DNA of 6,326 nucleotides from an uncultured Pseudorhodobacter sp. (GTDB lineage Bacteria > Pseudomonadota > Alphaproteobacteria > Rhodobacterales > Rhodobacteraceae). Made by a program: the position numbers and the translations under genes. The notes beneath the pieces are model-generated. The model ran no database searches, was not told the DNA's origin, and saw only the letters and a list, made by a program, of their open reading frames with translations. This document shows positions 1-4,914 of this stretch, piece after piece (within the stretch, counting starts at the first letter, position 1; every line of letters begins with the position of its first letter). The stretch lies in contig CAMFLG010000194.1 of NCBI GenBank assembly GCA_945957495.1, positions 1 to 6,326 of the forward strand, written 5' to 3'.

Positions 1-120
1 CCGGCGCAGCGTGTTCAGCGTGACGCCATACTTCGTCGCACCGCCCGGATCGTCAGCATCATTCACAAATCCGCCCTCACGGGCAACGATTTCTTCGGCA
101 AGGTCTTGCACTGATTTCAT
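1..120 (-). CDS. Glycoside hydrolase family 108 N-acetylmuramidase (endolysin-like), N-terminal 40 codons only
   Basis: The reading frame opens with ATG at 120 on the minus strand and runs off the left edge without a stop. The 40 visible residues contain R14-E-G-G-F18, then N20-D21, D24-P-G-G-A-T29 and K30-Y-G-V-T34. This is the signature of the GH108 (ZliS/secretion-activator) lysozyme domain, in which the Glu of the EGG(Y/F) motif is the catalytic acid (here E15). Members cleave the MurNAc-GlcNAc bond of peptidoglycan and usually carry a C-terminal peptidoglycan-binding domain, which would lie outside the window. No signal peptide is visible, so export would need a holin or similar route. 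The gene lies 71 bp downstream of ccmE on the same strand and may be read from the argC-ccmE transcript. Its only Shine-Dalgarno-like element (GGGGA) lies in a hairpin arm. Family assignment is confident from motifs; the biological role (phage remnant, gene transfer agent lysis or cell-wall remodelling) is not settled by the sequence. Confidence 0.85.
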   Translation of the reverse strand, partial: MKSVQDLAEEIVAREGGFVNDADDPGGATKYGVTLNTLRR

Positions 121-125
121 TGCGA

Positions 126-147
126 TCCCCGAAACTTGGTTCGGGGA
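126..147 (-). promoter_or_regulatory. Hairpin in the ccmE-GH108 gap covering the GH108 ribosome binding site
   Basis: TCCCCGAA (126-133) and TTCGGGGA (140-147) form a perfect 8-bp stem with a 6-nt loop. In minus-strand RNA the 3' arm contains GGGGA, the only purine-rich element at a usable distance (5 nt) from the GH108 start at 120. No U-tract follows, so it is not a standard intrinsic terminator for ccmE. RNA structure limiting muramidase translation is the simplest reading, but this is inference from pairing alone. Confidence 0.45.
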
Positions 148-191
148 CAGGATGCTGCAAGGGCCTTAACGCCGCGAAACCACGCCGCGCG

Positions 192-644
192 CTACTTCGC
201 CGGTTCGACGTAGACACCCTGCGCTTTCAGGGCATCGACAACTTCTTTCGGCATGTAGTTTTCATCGTGTTTGGCCAGAATTTCAGTGGCGACAAAGGTG
301 CCCCCCTCCATCGACCCAGTGCCGACCATGCCAGCGCCTTCGGCAAACAGATCCGGCAGCACGCCGGTAAAGCGGACCGGAACCGTCGTATTGGTATCGG
401 TGACGCCAAATGTGATCGTTTCCCCCTGCCCGCGCACGAGACTACCCTTTTCAACCAGCCCGCCAATGCGGAACACTTCGCCCGCGCGCGGCGGATCCGA
501 TACAACCTGACTGGGTGAGCGAAAGAAGTTGATGCCGTCCTTCATCGCATATCCCACCAAGGCGGTGGCCGCGATCAACAGCACAAAGGCCGCAAGGATC
601 AACTGCACGCGGCGTTGCTTTTTCAGCCCTTTCAACCCAGCCAT
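192..644 (-). CDS. ccmE: Cytochrome c-type biogenesis protein CcmE (heme chaperone)
   Basis: CcmE is the periplasmic, membrane-anchored heme chaperone of System I cytochrome c maturation. It binds heme covalently through a His, receives it with the help of CcmABCD, and passes it to CcmF/CcmH for attachment to apocytochrome c. The 150-residue product has a basic N-terminus (KGLKKQRR), one membrane anchor at about residues 14-33, then the OB-fold domain. The motif LAKHDENYMPKE carries heme-binding H126 and, four residues on, Y130, the spacing seen in E. coli CcmE (H130/Y134). Length is normal for the family. The start is fixed by AAGGTG (650-655) five bases before the ATG, and this element overlaps the argC stop codon. 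Only 9 bp separate the two genes, so they almost certainly share a transcript. Other ccm genes are not in the window, which is usual for Rhodobacteraceae, where ccm genes are scattered. Confidence 0.96.
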   Translation of the reverse strand: MAGLKGLKKQRRVQLILAAFVLLIAATALVGYAMKDGINFFRSPSQVVSDPPRAGEVFRIGGLVEKGSLVRGQGETITFGVTDTNTTVPVRFTGVLPDLFAEGAGMVGTGSMEGGTFVATEILAKHDENYMPKEVVDALKAQGVYVEPAK

Positions 645-649
645 ATCAA

Positions 650-655
650 CACCTT
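650..655 (-). promoter_or_regulatory. ccmE ribosome binding site overlapping the argC stop codon
   Basis: Minus-strand AAGGTG lies 5 nt before the ccmE ATG, and its first two bases are part of the argC TAA stop (654-656). The arrangement favours re-use of ribosomes finishing argC, i.e. translational coupling, and decides the ccmE start. Confidence 0.7.
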
Positions 656-1682
656 ATGGGAACATCGGGGCAAGCAGCAGGCCTGCGGTTTCATCAATCC
701 CCAGCATCAGGTTGGCGTTCTGAATCGCCTGCCCCGAGGAACCTTTGGTCAAGTTGTCCAGCACCGAAACCACGATGGCCCGACCGGCGATGCGATCACC
801 GATCACGCCCAGATGGCAGTAGTTCGACCCTGCGATATCCCGGGTCGAGGGCAAGGTTCCAAAGGGCAGCACCTGCAGGAACGGCTCGTCCGCATAGGCT
901 TTGGCCAAGGTGGCATGCACCTCTTTTGCATCACCGCGAACATAGGTTGTGGCCAGAATGCCCCGGTTCATTGGCAACAAATGCGGGGTGAACTGGATAT
1001 GCACCGGGCGCCCGGCAATCTTGCTGAACTCCTGGTCAAACTCGCCCAGATGCCGGTGCTTGCCGCCTGCCGAATAGGTGTGGGTGCCACCCGACAGCTC
1101 TGCATGCAGCAGGTTTTCCTTCAGCGACCGCCCTGCCCCGGAAACCCCGGCCTTCAGGTCAATCAGGATCGAGTCGAGATCAATCACCCCAGCAGAAATC
1201 AGCGGGCGCAGCGCAAATTGCCCTGCCGCCGCGTTGCACCCGGTTCCGGCAACCAGCCGACCGGCACGAATATCTTCGCGGTAGAACTCGGTCAGGCCAT
1301 AGACGGCCTCAGCCTGCAGGTCGGGTGCCGTATGCGGCTGTCCGTACCATTTTTCATATTCGGCGACGTCGCGCAGCCGGAAATCGGCCGAAAGATCGAC
1401 AATCTTCAGATCGCGCGGCAGGGCCGAGACGACCACCTGCGTGGTCGCGTGCGGCAGCGCGCAAAAGCACAGGTCCACCTGCGAAAAATCGATCTCGTCA
1501 ATCTTTTGCAGCGTTGGCAGCGGCAAATGACGCAGGAAGGGAAACACTTCTGCCATCGCCATGTCGGCCTTGCGGTCGGCTGAAAGCGCGACGATTTCCA
1601 TCGAGGGATGCGATGCGATCAGGCGCACCAATTCCGCGCCGGTATAGCCAGAGGCCCCGAGAATGGCGATCCGATGGGTCAT
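654..1682 (-). CDS. argC: N-acetyl-gamma-glutamyl-phosphate reductase
   Basis: ArgC catalyses the NADPH-dependent reduction of N-acetylglutamyl-5-phosphate to the semialdehyde, the third step of arginine biosynthesis, in the cytoplasm. The 342-residue protein starts with the Rossmann motif GASGYTGAELVRL (residues 9-21). DLSADFRLRD (96-105) and YGLTEFY (128-134) are typical of the family. The thiohemiacetal-forming Cys is C149 in AGTGCNAA, the form I associate with Rhodobacter rather than the more widespread GCYPTA. GVSGAGRS (179-186) and the SAGGKHRHLGE segment with general base candidate H211 follow. GSSGQAIQNANLM (314-326) near the C-terminus closes the active site. The start is supported by AGGAGG five bases upstream of ATG 1682; a second ATG at 1686 is out of frame and too close to the ribosome binding site. 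It is the likely first gene of an argC-ccmE(-GH108) unit, 63 bp downstream of the DUF1684 gene. Confidence 0.97.
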   Translation of the reverse strand: MTHRIAILGASGYTGAELVRLIASHPSMEIVALSADRKADMAMAEVFPFLRHLPLPTLQKIDEIDFSQVDLCFCALPHATTQVVVSALPRDLKIVDLSADFRLRDVAEYEKWYGQPHTAPDLQAEAVYGLTEFYREDIRAGRLVAGTGCNAAAGQFALRPLISAGVIDLDSILIDLKAGVSGAGRSLKENLLHAELSGGTHTYSAGGKHRHLGEFDQEFSKIAGRPVHIQFTPHLLPMNRGILATTYVRGDAKEVHATLAKAYADEPFLQVLPFGTLPSTRDIAGSNYCHLGVIGDRIAGRAIVVSVLDNLTKGSSGQAIQNANLMLGIDETAGLLLAPMFP

Positions 1683-1687
1683 GCATC

Positions 1688-1693
1688 CCTCCT
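1688..1693 (-). promoter_or_regulatory. argC ribosome binding site
   Basis: A full consensus AGGAGG on the minus strand, 5 nt before the argC ATG at 1682. It is the strongest Shine-Dalgarno in the window and rules out the overlapping out-of-frame ATG at 1684-1686. Confidence 0.8.
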
Positions 1694-1703
1694 GTTTTCA
1701 ATC

Positions 1704-1729
1704 GGGCCAGATGTGGCCCCGAGGGGGGC
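1704..1729 (-). promoter_or_regulatory. Two mutually exclusive hairpins in the argC leader
   Basis: In the gap between the DUF1684 stop and argC, minus-strand RNA can form GCCCC-CCTC-GGGGC (1716-1729) or GGGCCA-CATC-TGGCCC (1704-1719). Both use bases 1716-1719, so only one can exist at a time. Neither is followed by a U-tract, so classical attenuation is not shown. A transcription barrier after DUF1684 or an argC leader switch are possible readings. Confidence 0.35.
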
Positions 1730-1745
1730 AAGATGCAAGAGGAAA

Positions 1746-2498
1746 TCAGGGGAAAAGCTCACCTGCGGCAATGCGGAACGGCAGGATGTTTTCGCGCGGC
1801 GGCAGGGGGCAGATGGCGAAATCGGTAAAACCGCAGGGCGGGGTGAAGGCGCGGTTGAAATCAAGGGTGATTTGCCCGTCTTTGGCATCTTCGCCGATGA
1901 GAAAGCGCGAGGCGGCGTAGGTTTCCTTGCCTGAGGTCTGATCCCGGATCACGAACATCGGCTTGCCCGCCTTCCAGTGGGTAGCCAGCAGCGTGATGGC
2001 GTGGCCGTCATGGACGAAATGTGCCGTGTGGGTCAGGTTTACGGTGGTCCTGTTCCCGCCCTTCTGATCGACCGGCTGGGCGACCGGGGTGTCCAGGGTT
2101 TGCCAGCGGGCGCGGATCACCCAGGCGGGATCATCGGGGAAGTAGTGCAGCGCAGCCTTGCGGGGCAGGGTCAGGTCGCGCACCCGCAAGGCGGGTTGGT
2201 CATCGACGGTGTGAATTTCCAACAGGAACGGTGGCACACGCAGTTGAGGTGGGGTTTCGGGGCGGGCGGTGAAGGGCTGTGCGGTGCCACCCTCGACCGC
2301 AAACTGAAACCCGCCATCGCCGAGCAAAAGCGTGCCAAGATGGGCCGGGCCACCGGAAAGTCGGATCGTGCAGTCCTCGGCGGAGCCGACAGTTTGCGGG
2401 CCGGGCGGGATTTCCACCCGGTCGCACAGGTTCAGCCATCCGTCTTCGGCTTGAAGGGCGGCCAGTCTTTCCTGGCGGTGTTCGTTGAGGGGGAGCAT
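1746..2498 (-). CDS. DUF1684 family protein of unknown function
   Basis: The 250-residue product is recognised by its C-terminal block from about residue 213 to 247. This contains DFNRAFTPPCGF, then FAICPLPP and ENILPF, the hallmark of DUF1684, with conserved C222 and C230. The central part (about 118-210) is a predicted beta-rich region, with paired segments FVIRDQTSGKETYAASRFL and LTHTAHFVHDGHAI. The N-terminus has no signal peptide or membrane segment, so a cytoplasmic protein is likely. The biochemical role is not known to me. The start at 2498 is preferred because it leaves a 20-bp gap after the upstream DedA gene and begins with family-like sequence (MLPLNEHRQERLAAL). A longer GTG form from 2573 would overlap dedA by 55 bp with a low-complexity Pro/Arg extension. 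The Shine-Dalgarno is weak (GGA), which suggests translation is tied to dedA. Confidence 0.85.
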   Translation of the reverse strand: MLPLNEHRQERLAALQAEDGWLNLCDRVEIPPGPQTVGSAEDCTIRLSGGPAHLGTLLLGDGGFQFAVEGGTAQPFTARPETPPQLRVPPFLLEIHTVDDQPALRVRDLTLPRKAALHYFPDDPAWVIRARWQTLDTPVAQPVDQKGGNRTTVNLTHTAHFVHDGHAITLLATHWKAGKPMFVIRDQTSGKETYAASRFLIGEDAKDGQITLDFNRAFTPPCGFTDFAICPLPPRENILPFRIAAGELFP

Positions 2499-2518
2499 GG
2501 CGGTTTCCGGTATCTGCG

Positions 2519-3043
2519 TCAGGGGGCGAGGGATTTGAACAGGTCGGCGAAGAAATACGGGCCAAGCCCCCACACGGCGGACCAGGCGGCGGCACCGACG
2601 ATGTTGGCGGCGAGAAAGCGGCGGTAGGGCATGCCAATGCTACCGGCGAGGATGCCGTTCAGCTGGCGCAGCACCACGACGAAACGTGCAGTGGCGACCA
2701 GATAGACACCACGGCTGCGCATCTGGGATTCGAACCGTTCGCGGCGTTCCGGGGTAAGGCCCAGACTGGGGCCGAACCGATCCAGCACGCGCGATCCAAA
2801 TCGGCGGCCGATCAGGTAGCCGATACTGTCGCCCAGAACGGCGCCGGTGAAGGTTGCGAGGTAGACATGCAGGATCGGCAGGTCGCCGCGCAGCGCCAGA
2901 AAGCTGGCCGCGATCAGGATGCTTTCGCCGGGCAAAGGCATGCCAAGCGATTCAAGCGTGACGATCAGAAACAACGCCGGGGCGCCGTAAAGCGCGACGT
3001 AGTGGTCGATCAGAACAAGGGCATCGTGAACATGGGCCTGCAT
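2519..3043 (-). CDS. DedA family membrane protein (SNARE-associated/VTT domain)
   Basis: DedA/VTT-domain proteins are inner-membrane transporters involved in envelope homeostasis. Some members recycle undecaprenyl phosphate or flip lipids across the bilayer. The 174-residue product has hydrophobic segments at about 21-50 and 58-78 (both partly re-entrant in this family) and 145-166, plus a hydrophobic stretch near 113-135. Family residues visible are E31 and PLPGE40, GDSIGYLIGR (71-80), R120 followed by FVVVLR (121-126), the G134 region, and MPYRRFL (138-144). Length is slightly short but within the range of compact members. ATG 3043 is chosen because family-like sequence begins there; it has no good Shine-Dalgarno. 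A GTG at 3091 would add 16 residues not resembling the family. An out-of-frame ORF with a better ribosome binding site (3010-3108) overlaps this start. DUF1684 follows after 20 bp, probably in the same transcript. The substrate cannot be told from sequence. Confidence 0.9.
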   Translation of the reverse strand: MQAHVHDALVLIDHYVALYGAPALFLIVTLESLGMPLPGESILIAASFLALRGDLPILHVYLATFTGAVLGDSIGYLIGRRFGSRVLDRFGPSLGLTPERRERFESQMRSRGVYLVATARFVVVLRQLNGILAGSIGMPYRRFLAANIVGAAAWSAVWGLGPYFFADLFKSLAP

Positions 3044-3091
3044 GATCGGGTCAGGATGAATGGCCCGGCCCGATTGGGCAAGGGGGCGCAC

Positions 3092-3114
3092 GTCCCGGCA
3101 CGGGACATTTTTTT
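3092..3114 (+). terminator. Intrinsic-terminator-like hairpin facing against the dedA operon
   Basis: GTCCCG-GCA-CGGGAC (3092-3106) is a perfect 6-bp stem with a 3-nt loop, followed on the plus strand by A and seven T. No plus-strand gene lies to its left, so if it works it stops antisense transcription crossing argC-DUF1684-dedA. In minus-strand RNA the same stem sits in the dedA leader, about 50 nt before its start. Confidence 0.4.
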
Positions 3115-3117
3115 CCT

Positions 3118-3123
3118 GTTATA
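3118..3123 (-). promoter_or_regulatory. Candidate -10 element of the dedA promoter
   Basis: Minus-strand TATAAC matches the sigma-70 -10 consensus at five of six positions. It lies in the most AT-rich stretch of the window, just upstream of the dedA leader. No convincing -35 hexamer is found at 16-18 bp, so an activator or a relaxed alphaproteobacterial promoter would be needed. Predicted initiation is near 3111. Confidence 0.35.
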
Positions 3124-3145
3124 TTTCAACATACTGACGGTATCG

Positions 3146-3163
3146 AATTAACGGAAAATTAAC
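3146..3163. repeat. Tandem AATTAAC direct repeats with 11-bp period
   Basis: AATTAAC occurs at 3146-3152 and again at 3157-3163, separated by GGAA, giving a repeat period of 11 bp (one helical turn). It lies just upstream of the candidate dedA -10 element. This spacing is common for sites bound by a tandem dimer of a response regulator, but AT-rich sequence can give this by chance. Confidence 0.3.
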
Positions 3164-3265
3164 AATTCCGCCCTTTGCGACCGCGGTTGCCCATGGATGC
3201 CCGGGGAAGAAAAGCCGCGGATTTGCCCATCAGACCGCATGGATTTCGCAGGCCGCGCGCAAGCG

Positions 3266-3904
3266 TCACGCCAAACGGCGCACCTCGCGCAGTTGCTGCC
3301 CCGACGCTTTGTCTTCCCGGATCTGGCCCCAGAACTCCCAACCCGTGGCCCGGCGGATGCCCACCACCGTGACCCGCACCGCCTCGGAATGAAGGCCAAG
3401 CGCGCGATAATCCTCTTTGGCAAAGACGGTTTCGCCGCCGCCATATTGGGCATTGGCAATCGCAGCCATGGTGGCACGATTTGCGGTGCCGCCACCTTCG
3501 ATGATGTTGTAATGGCTGAACTGCGCGCTGCCATCGGCGTTGCGCCGACAGATCACGGCGCAGCCGGTCAGTTCTGGCGTCAGCATGATGTCCGGCCCGC
3601 CAGCAGCAGGCAAGTTGGCGGTGCGCGCCTGTCCGCCGACGTAACCGCTCCACACCGCAGGAAAGGTCGGTGCGCCGGGGGGAATGACTGCGCCGGGGGC
3701 CTGTTGGCGCAGCACGAACTTTTCGGCATCGACCTTGCGCCCCAGCACCGAAGTGCGGCGCCGCCCGGTTCCGGCATCATCCAACATGGCCACCGTGATA
3801 TTCGCCTGATCCTGCGGCGCGCCACCGGCCCAGCGGACAATCGCCGTGCGCATGAAACTGCGCGGATCGCTGGCAAAACTGTTTGCCTGTGCCTGGGTTG
3901 CCAT
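3266..3904 (-). CDS. Uncharacterised protein with an LTGC...H (Cys-His deamidase-like) motif
   Basis: I do not recognise a named family for this 212-residue protein. ATG 3904 is supported by GGGGAA six bases upstream; a TTG at 3946 would put that ribosome binding site inside the gene. No signal peptide or membrane segment is visible. The N-terminal third is moderately polar, and residues 70-105 are rich in Gly, Ala and Pro. At 108-135 comes LTPELTGCAVIC, then a short polar turn and FSHYNI, giving C115 and H131. A GC followed 15-16 residues later by His at the end of the next beta-strand resembles the catalytic pair of CNF1, BLF1 (LSGC motif) and CheD glutamine deamidases. The tail has a beta-rich VRVTVVGIRR / WEFWGQ segment. 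It is preceded by the murI terminator and followed by a promoter-bearing gap, so it appears to be a single-gene unit. The deamidase idea is inference from a short motif. Confidence 0.75.
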   Translation of the reverse strand: MATQAQANSFASDPRSFMRTAIVRWAGGAPQDQANITVAMLDDAGTGRRRTSVLGRKVDAEKFVLRQQAPGAVIPPGAPTFPAVWSGYVGGQARTANLPAAGGPDIMLTPELTGCAVICRRNADGSAQFSHYNIIEGGGTANRATMAAIANAQYGGGETVFAKEDYRALGLHSEAVRVTVVGIRRATGWEFWGQIREDKASGQQLREVRRLA

Positions 3905-3910
3905 AATGAT

Positions 3911-3916
3911 TTCCCC
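3911..3916 (-). promoter_or_regulatory. Ribosome binding site deciding the start of the 3266-3904 gene
   Basis: Minus-strand GGGGAA lies 6 nt before ATG 3904, with an A-rich flank upstream. It selects this ATG over the upstream in-frame TTG at 3946, for which no purine-rich element is seen. Confidence 0.6.
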
Positions 3917-3998
3917 TGTTTTTCTGAAATGGACATGCGGCTGCAATGCCGGATGGATGATGCGAAAAATGCCGTGATCCGCCGCGCAGGCGACCCCG

Positions 3999-4018
3999 TA
4001 GCAATGCTATGCCATAGC
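3999..4018. promoter_or_regulatory. Two overlapping palindromes upstream of the 3266-3904 gene
   Basis: TAGCA-A-TGCTA (3999-4009) and GCTATG-C-CATAGC (4006-4018) are both perfect dyads with a single central base, and they share 4006-4009. They lie in the 158-bp gap after the murI terminator, about 95-115 bp upstream of the start of the uncharacterised gene. Their form suits a dimeric repressor operator. No clear -35/-10 pair is recognised beside them. Confidence 0.4.
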
Positions 4019-4035
4019 GGAGCGGAAAGTCATCG

Positions 4036-4062
4036 AAAAAGATCGGCGGCCTGCGGCCCGCC
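4036..4062 (-). terminator. Intrinsic terminator of murI
   Basis: In minus-strand RNA, GGCGG and CC pair with GG and CCGCC around a GCA loop (7 bp with one bulged base, 4045-4062), followed by GATC and five U (4036-4040). The stem begins directly after the murI TGA (4063-4065). It ends the acyltransferase-murI transcript and separates it from the next gene. Confidence 0.75.
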
Positions 4063-4875
4063 TCAAGCGGATTGAAACACCACGCCTTTGCGCAGGAATT
4101 GCGTTGCCTTACTGGAAACGGAGGCCGGATCACCGGTGGTCAGAAATTTCGATTGCGTCCCCTGCCCCAGCATTTCGGGACGGCGTTGCAGGTAATCGGC
4201 CAGCGATTCCGCCACCAGATTGGCCTGAGAATACACTTTGACCCCCTGCCCCAGCGCCTCGGCAAAGGTCTTTTCGACCAGGGGGTAGTGGGTACAGCCC
4301 AGAACCGCCGCCTGCGGATGTGGCATACGGCGTTTCAGCGCCTCGACATGGCTGCGCACCAAGGCCTCTGCCAAAATCTCATCACCCTGTTCGATGGCAT
4401 CGACAACGCCGCCACAGGGCTGCGCCTCGACATCGACACCGATGGCGCGGAAGGCAAGTTCCCGCTGAAAGGCACGGCTGGCGACGGTGGCCGGGGTGGC
4501 AAACAGCGCCACATGCTTGACCGCAACCTCGCGCGGCGGGGAATTGTCGCCCCATTGCCGTTCGGTCAGCGCCTCGATCAGCGGCACGAAAACGCCAAGC
4601 ACACGTTTGTCGGCGGGAAGCCAGGTTTCCTGCATCCGCTTCAGCGCGGCGGCAGAGGCCGTGTTGCAGGCCAGAATCACCAGATCGCAGCCTTCTGCCC
4701 ACAGCCGTTCGGTGGCCGCGCAGGTCAGATTGAAAATGTCATCGGCGGTGCGCACGCCATAGGGCGCGTGGGCGTTGTCACCGAAGTAGACAAAGGGCAC
4801 CTCTGGCAGCCGCTTTTGCAGCGCATCCAGAACCGTCAAGCCGCCGATGCCGCTGTCGAATACGCCTACTGCCAT
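4063..4875 (-). CDS. murI: Glutamate racemase
   Basis: MurI interconverts L- and D-glutamate without a cofactor, supplying D-Glu for the second residue of the peptidoglycan stem peptide. The 270-residue protein shows the full family set. VFDSGIGGLTV (5-15) carries the conserved D7 and S8, FGDNAHAPYG (31-40) follows, and ILACNTASA (67-75) holds catalytic C70. The second half has VLGCTHYPLV (191-200) with catalytic C194 and H196. The two cysteines are the acid/base pair on either side of the substrate. Length is typical. ATG 4875 is preceded by GAGGG at short spacing. It lies 39 bp downstream of the acyltransferase gene with no terminator between, so the two are probably co-transcribed; a strong terminator follows its stop. 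Nothing unusual is seen. Confidence 0.96.
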   Translation of the reverse strand: MAVGVFDSGIGGLTVLDALQKRLPEVPFVYFGDNAHAPYGVRTADDIFNLTCAATERLWAEGCDLVILACNTASAAALKRMQETWLPADKRVLGVFVPLIEALTERQWGDNSPPREVAVKHVALFATPATVASRAFQRELAFRAIGVDVEAQPCGGVVDAIEQGDEILAEALVRSHVEALKRRMPHPQAAVLGCTHYPLVEKTFAEALGQGVKVYSQANLVAESLADYLQRRPEMLGQGTQSKFLTTGDPASVSSKATQFLRKGVVFQSA

Positions 4876-4914
4876 CTTGCCCTCGCTTTCAGCGCGCGCA
4901 AGGTTGGCCCCTGC

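Noticed and set aside
84..98. Loss or alteration of the GH108 catalytic site
   Set aside because: The E-G-G-F motif and following N-D and D-P-G-G-A-T are intact. Phe for Tyr after EGG is an accepted variation, so the visible part is not degenerate.
615..1583. 322-codon plus-strand open frame opposite argC
   Set aside because: It is a mirror of the argC codon pattern. The translation shows no recognisable domain and no ribosome binding site, while argC is unmistakable on the other strand.
2499..2573. Longer GTG start for the DUF1684 gene at 2573
   Set aside because: It would overlap dedA by 55 bp and add a Pro/Arg-rich extension unlike the family. ATG 2498 gives normal operon spacing.
3044..3091. 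GTG start at 3091 for the DedA gene
   Set aside because: The 16 added residues do not resemble DedA N-termini and lack a ribosome binding site at suitable spacing.
3170..3265. Terminator for the orphan gene in the CCGCGG-containing sequence after its stop
   Set aside because: The two CCGCGG copies can pair, but the loop is long and no U-tract follows, so termination here cannot be supported.
3197..4075. 292-codon plus-strand open frame covering the orphan gene
   Set aside because: The minus-strand frame has a proper Shine-Dalgarno, sits between a terminator and a promoter-like gap, and reads as a plausible beta-rich protein. The plus-strand frame crosses the murI terminator and has an atypical composition.
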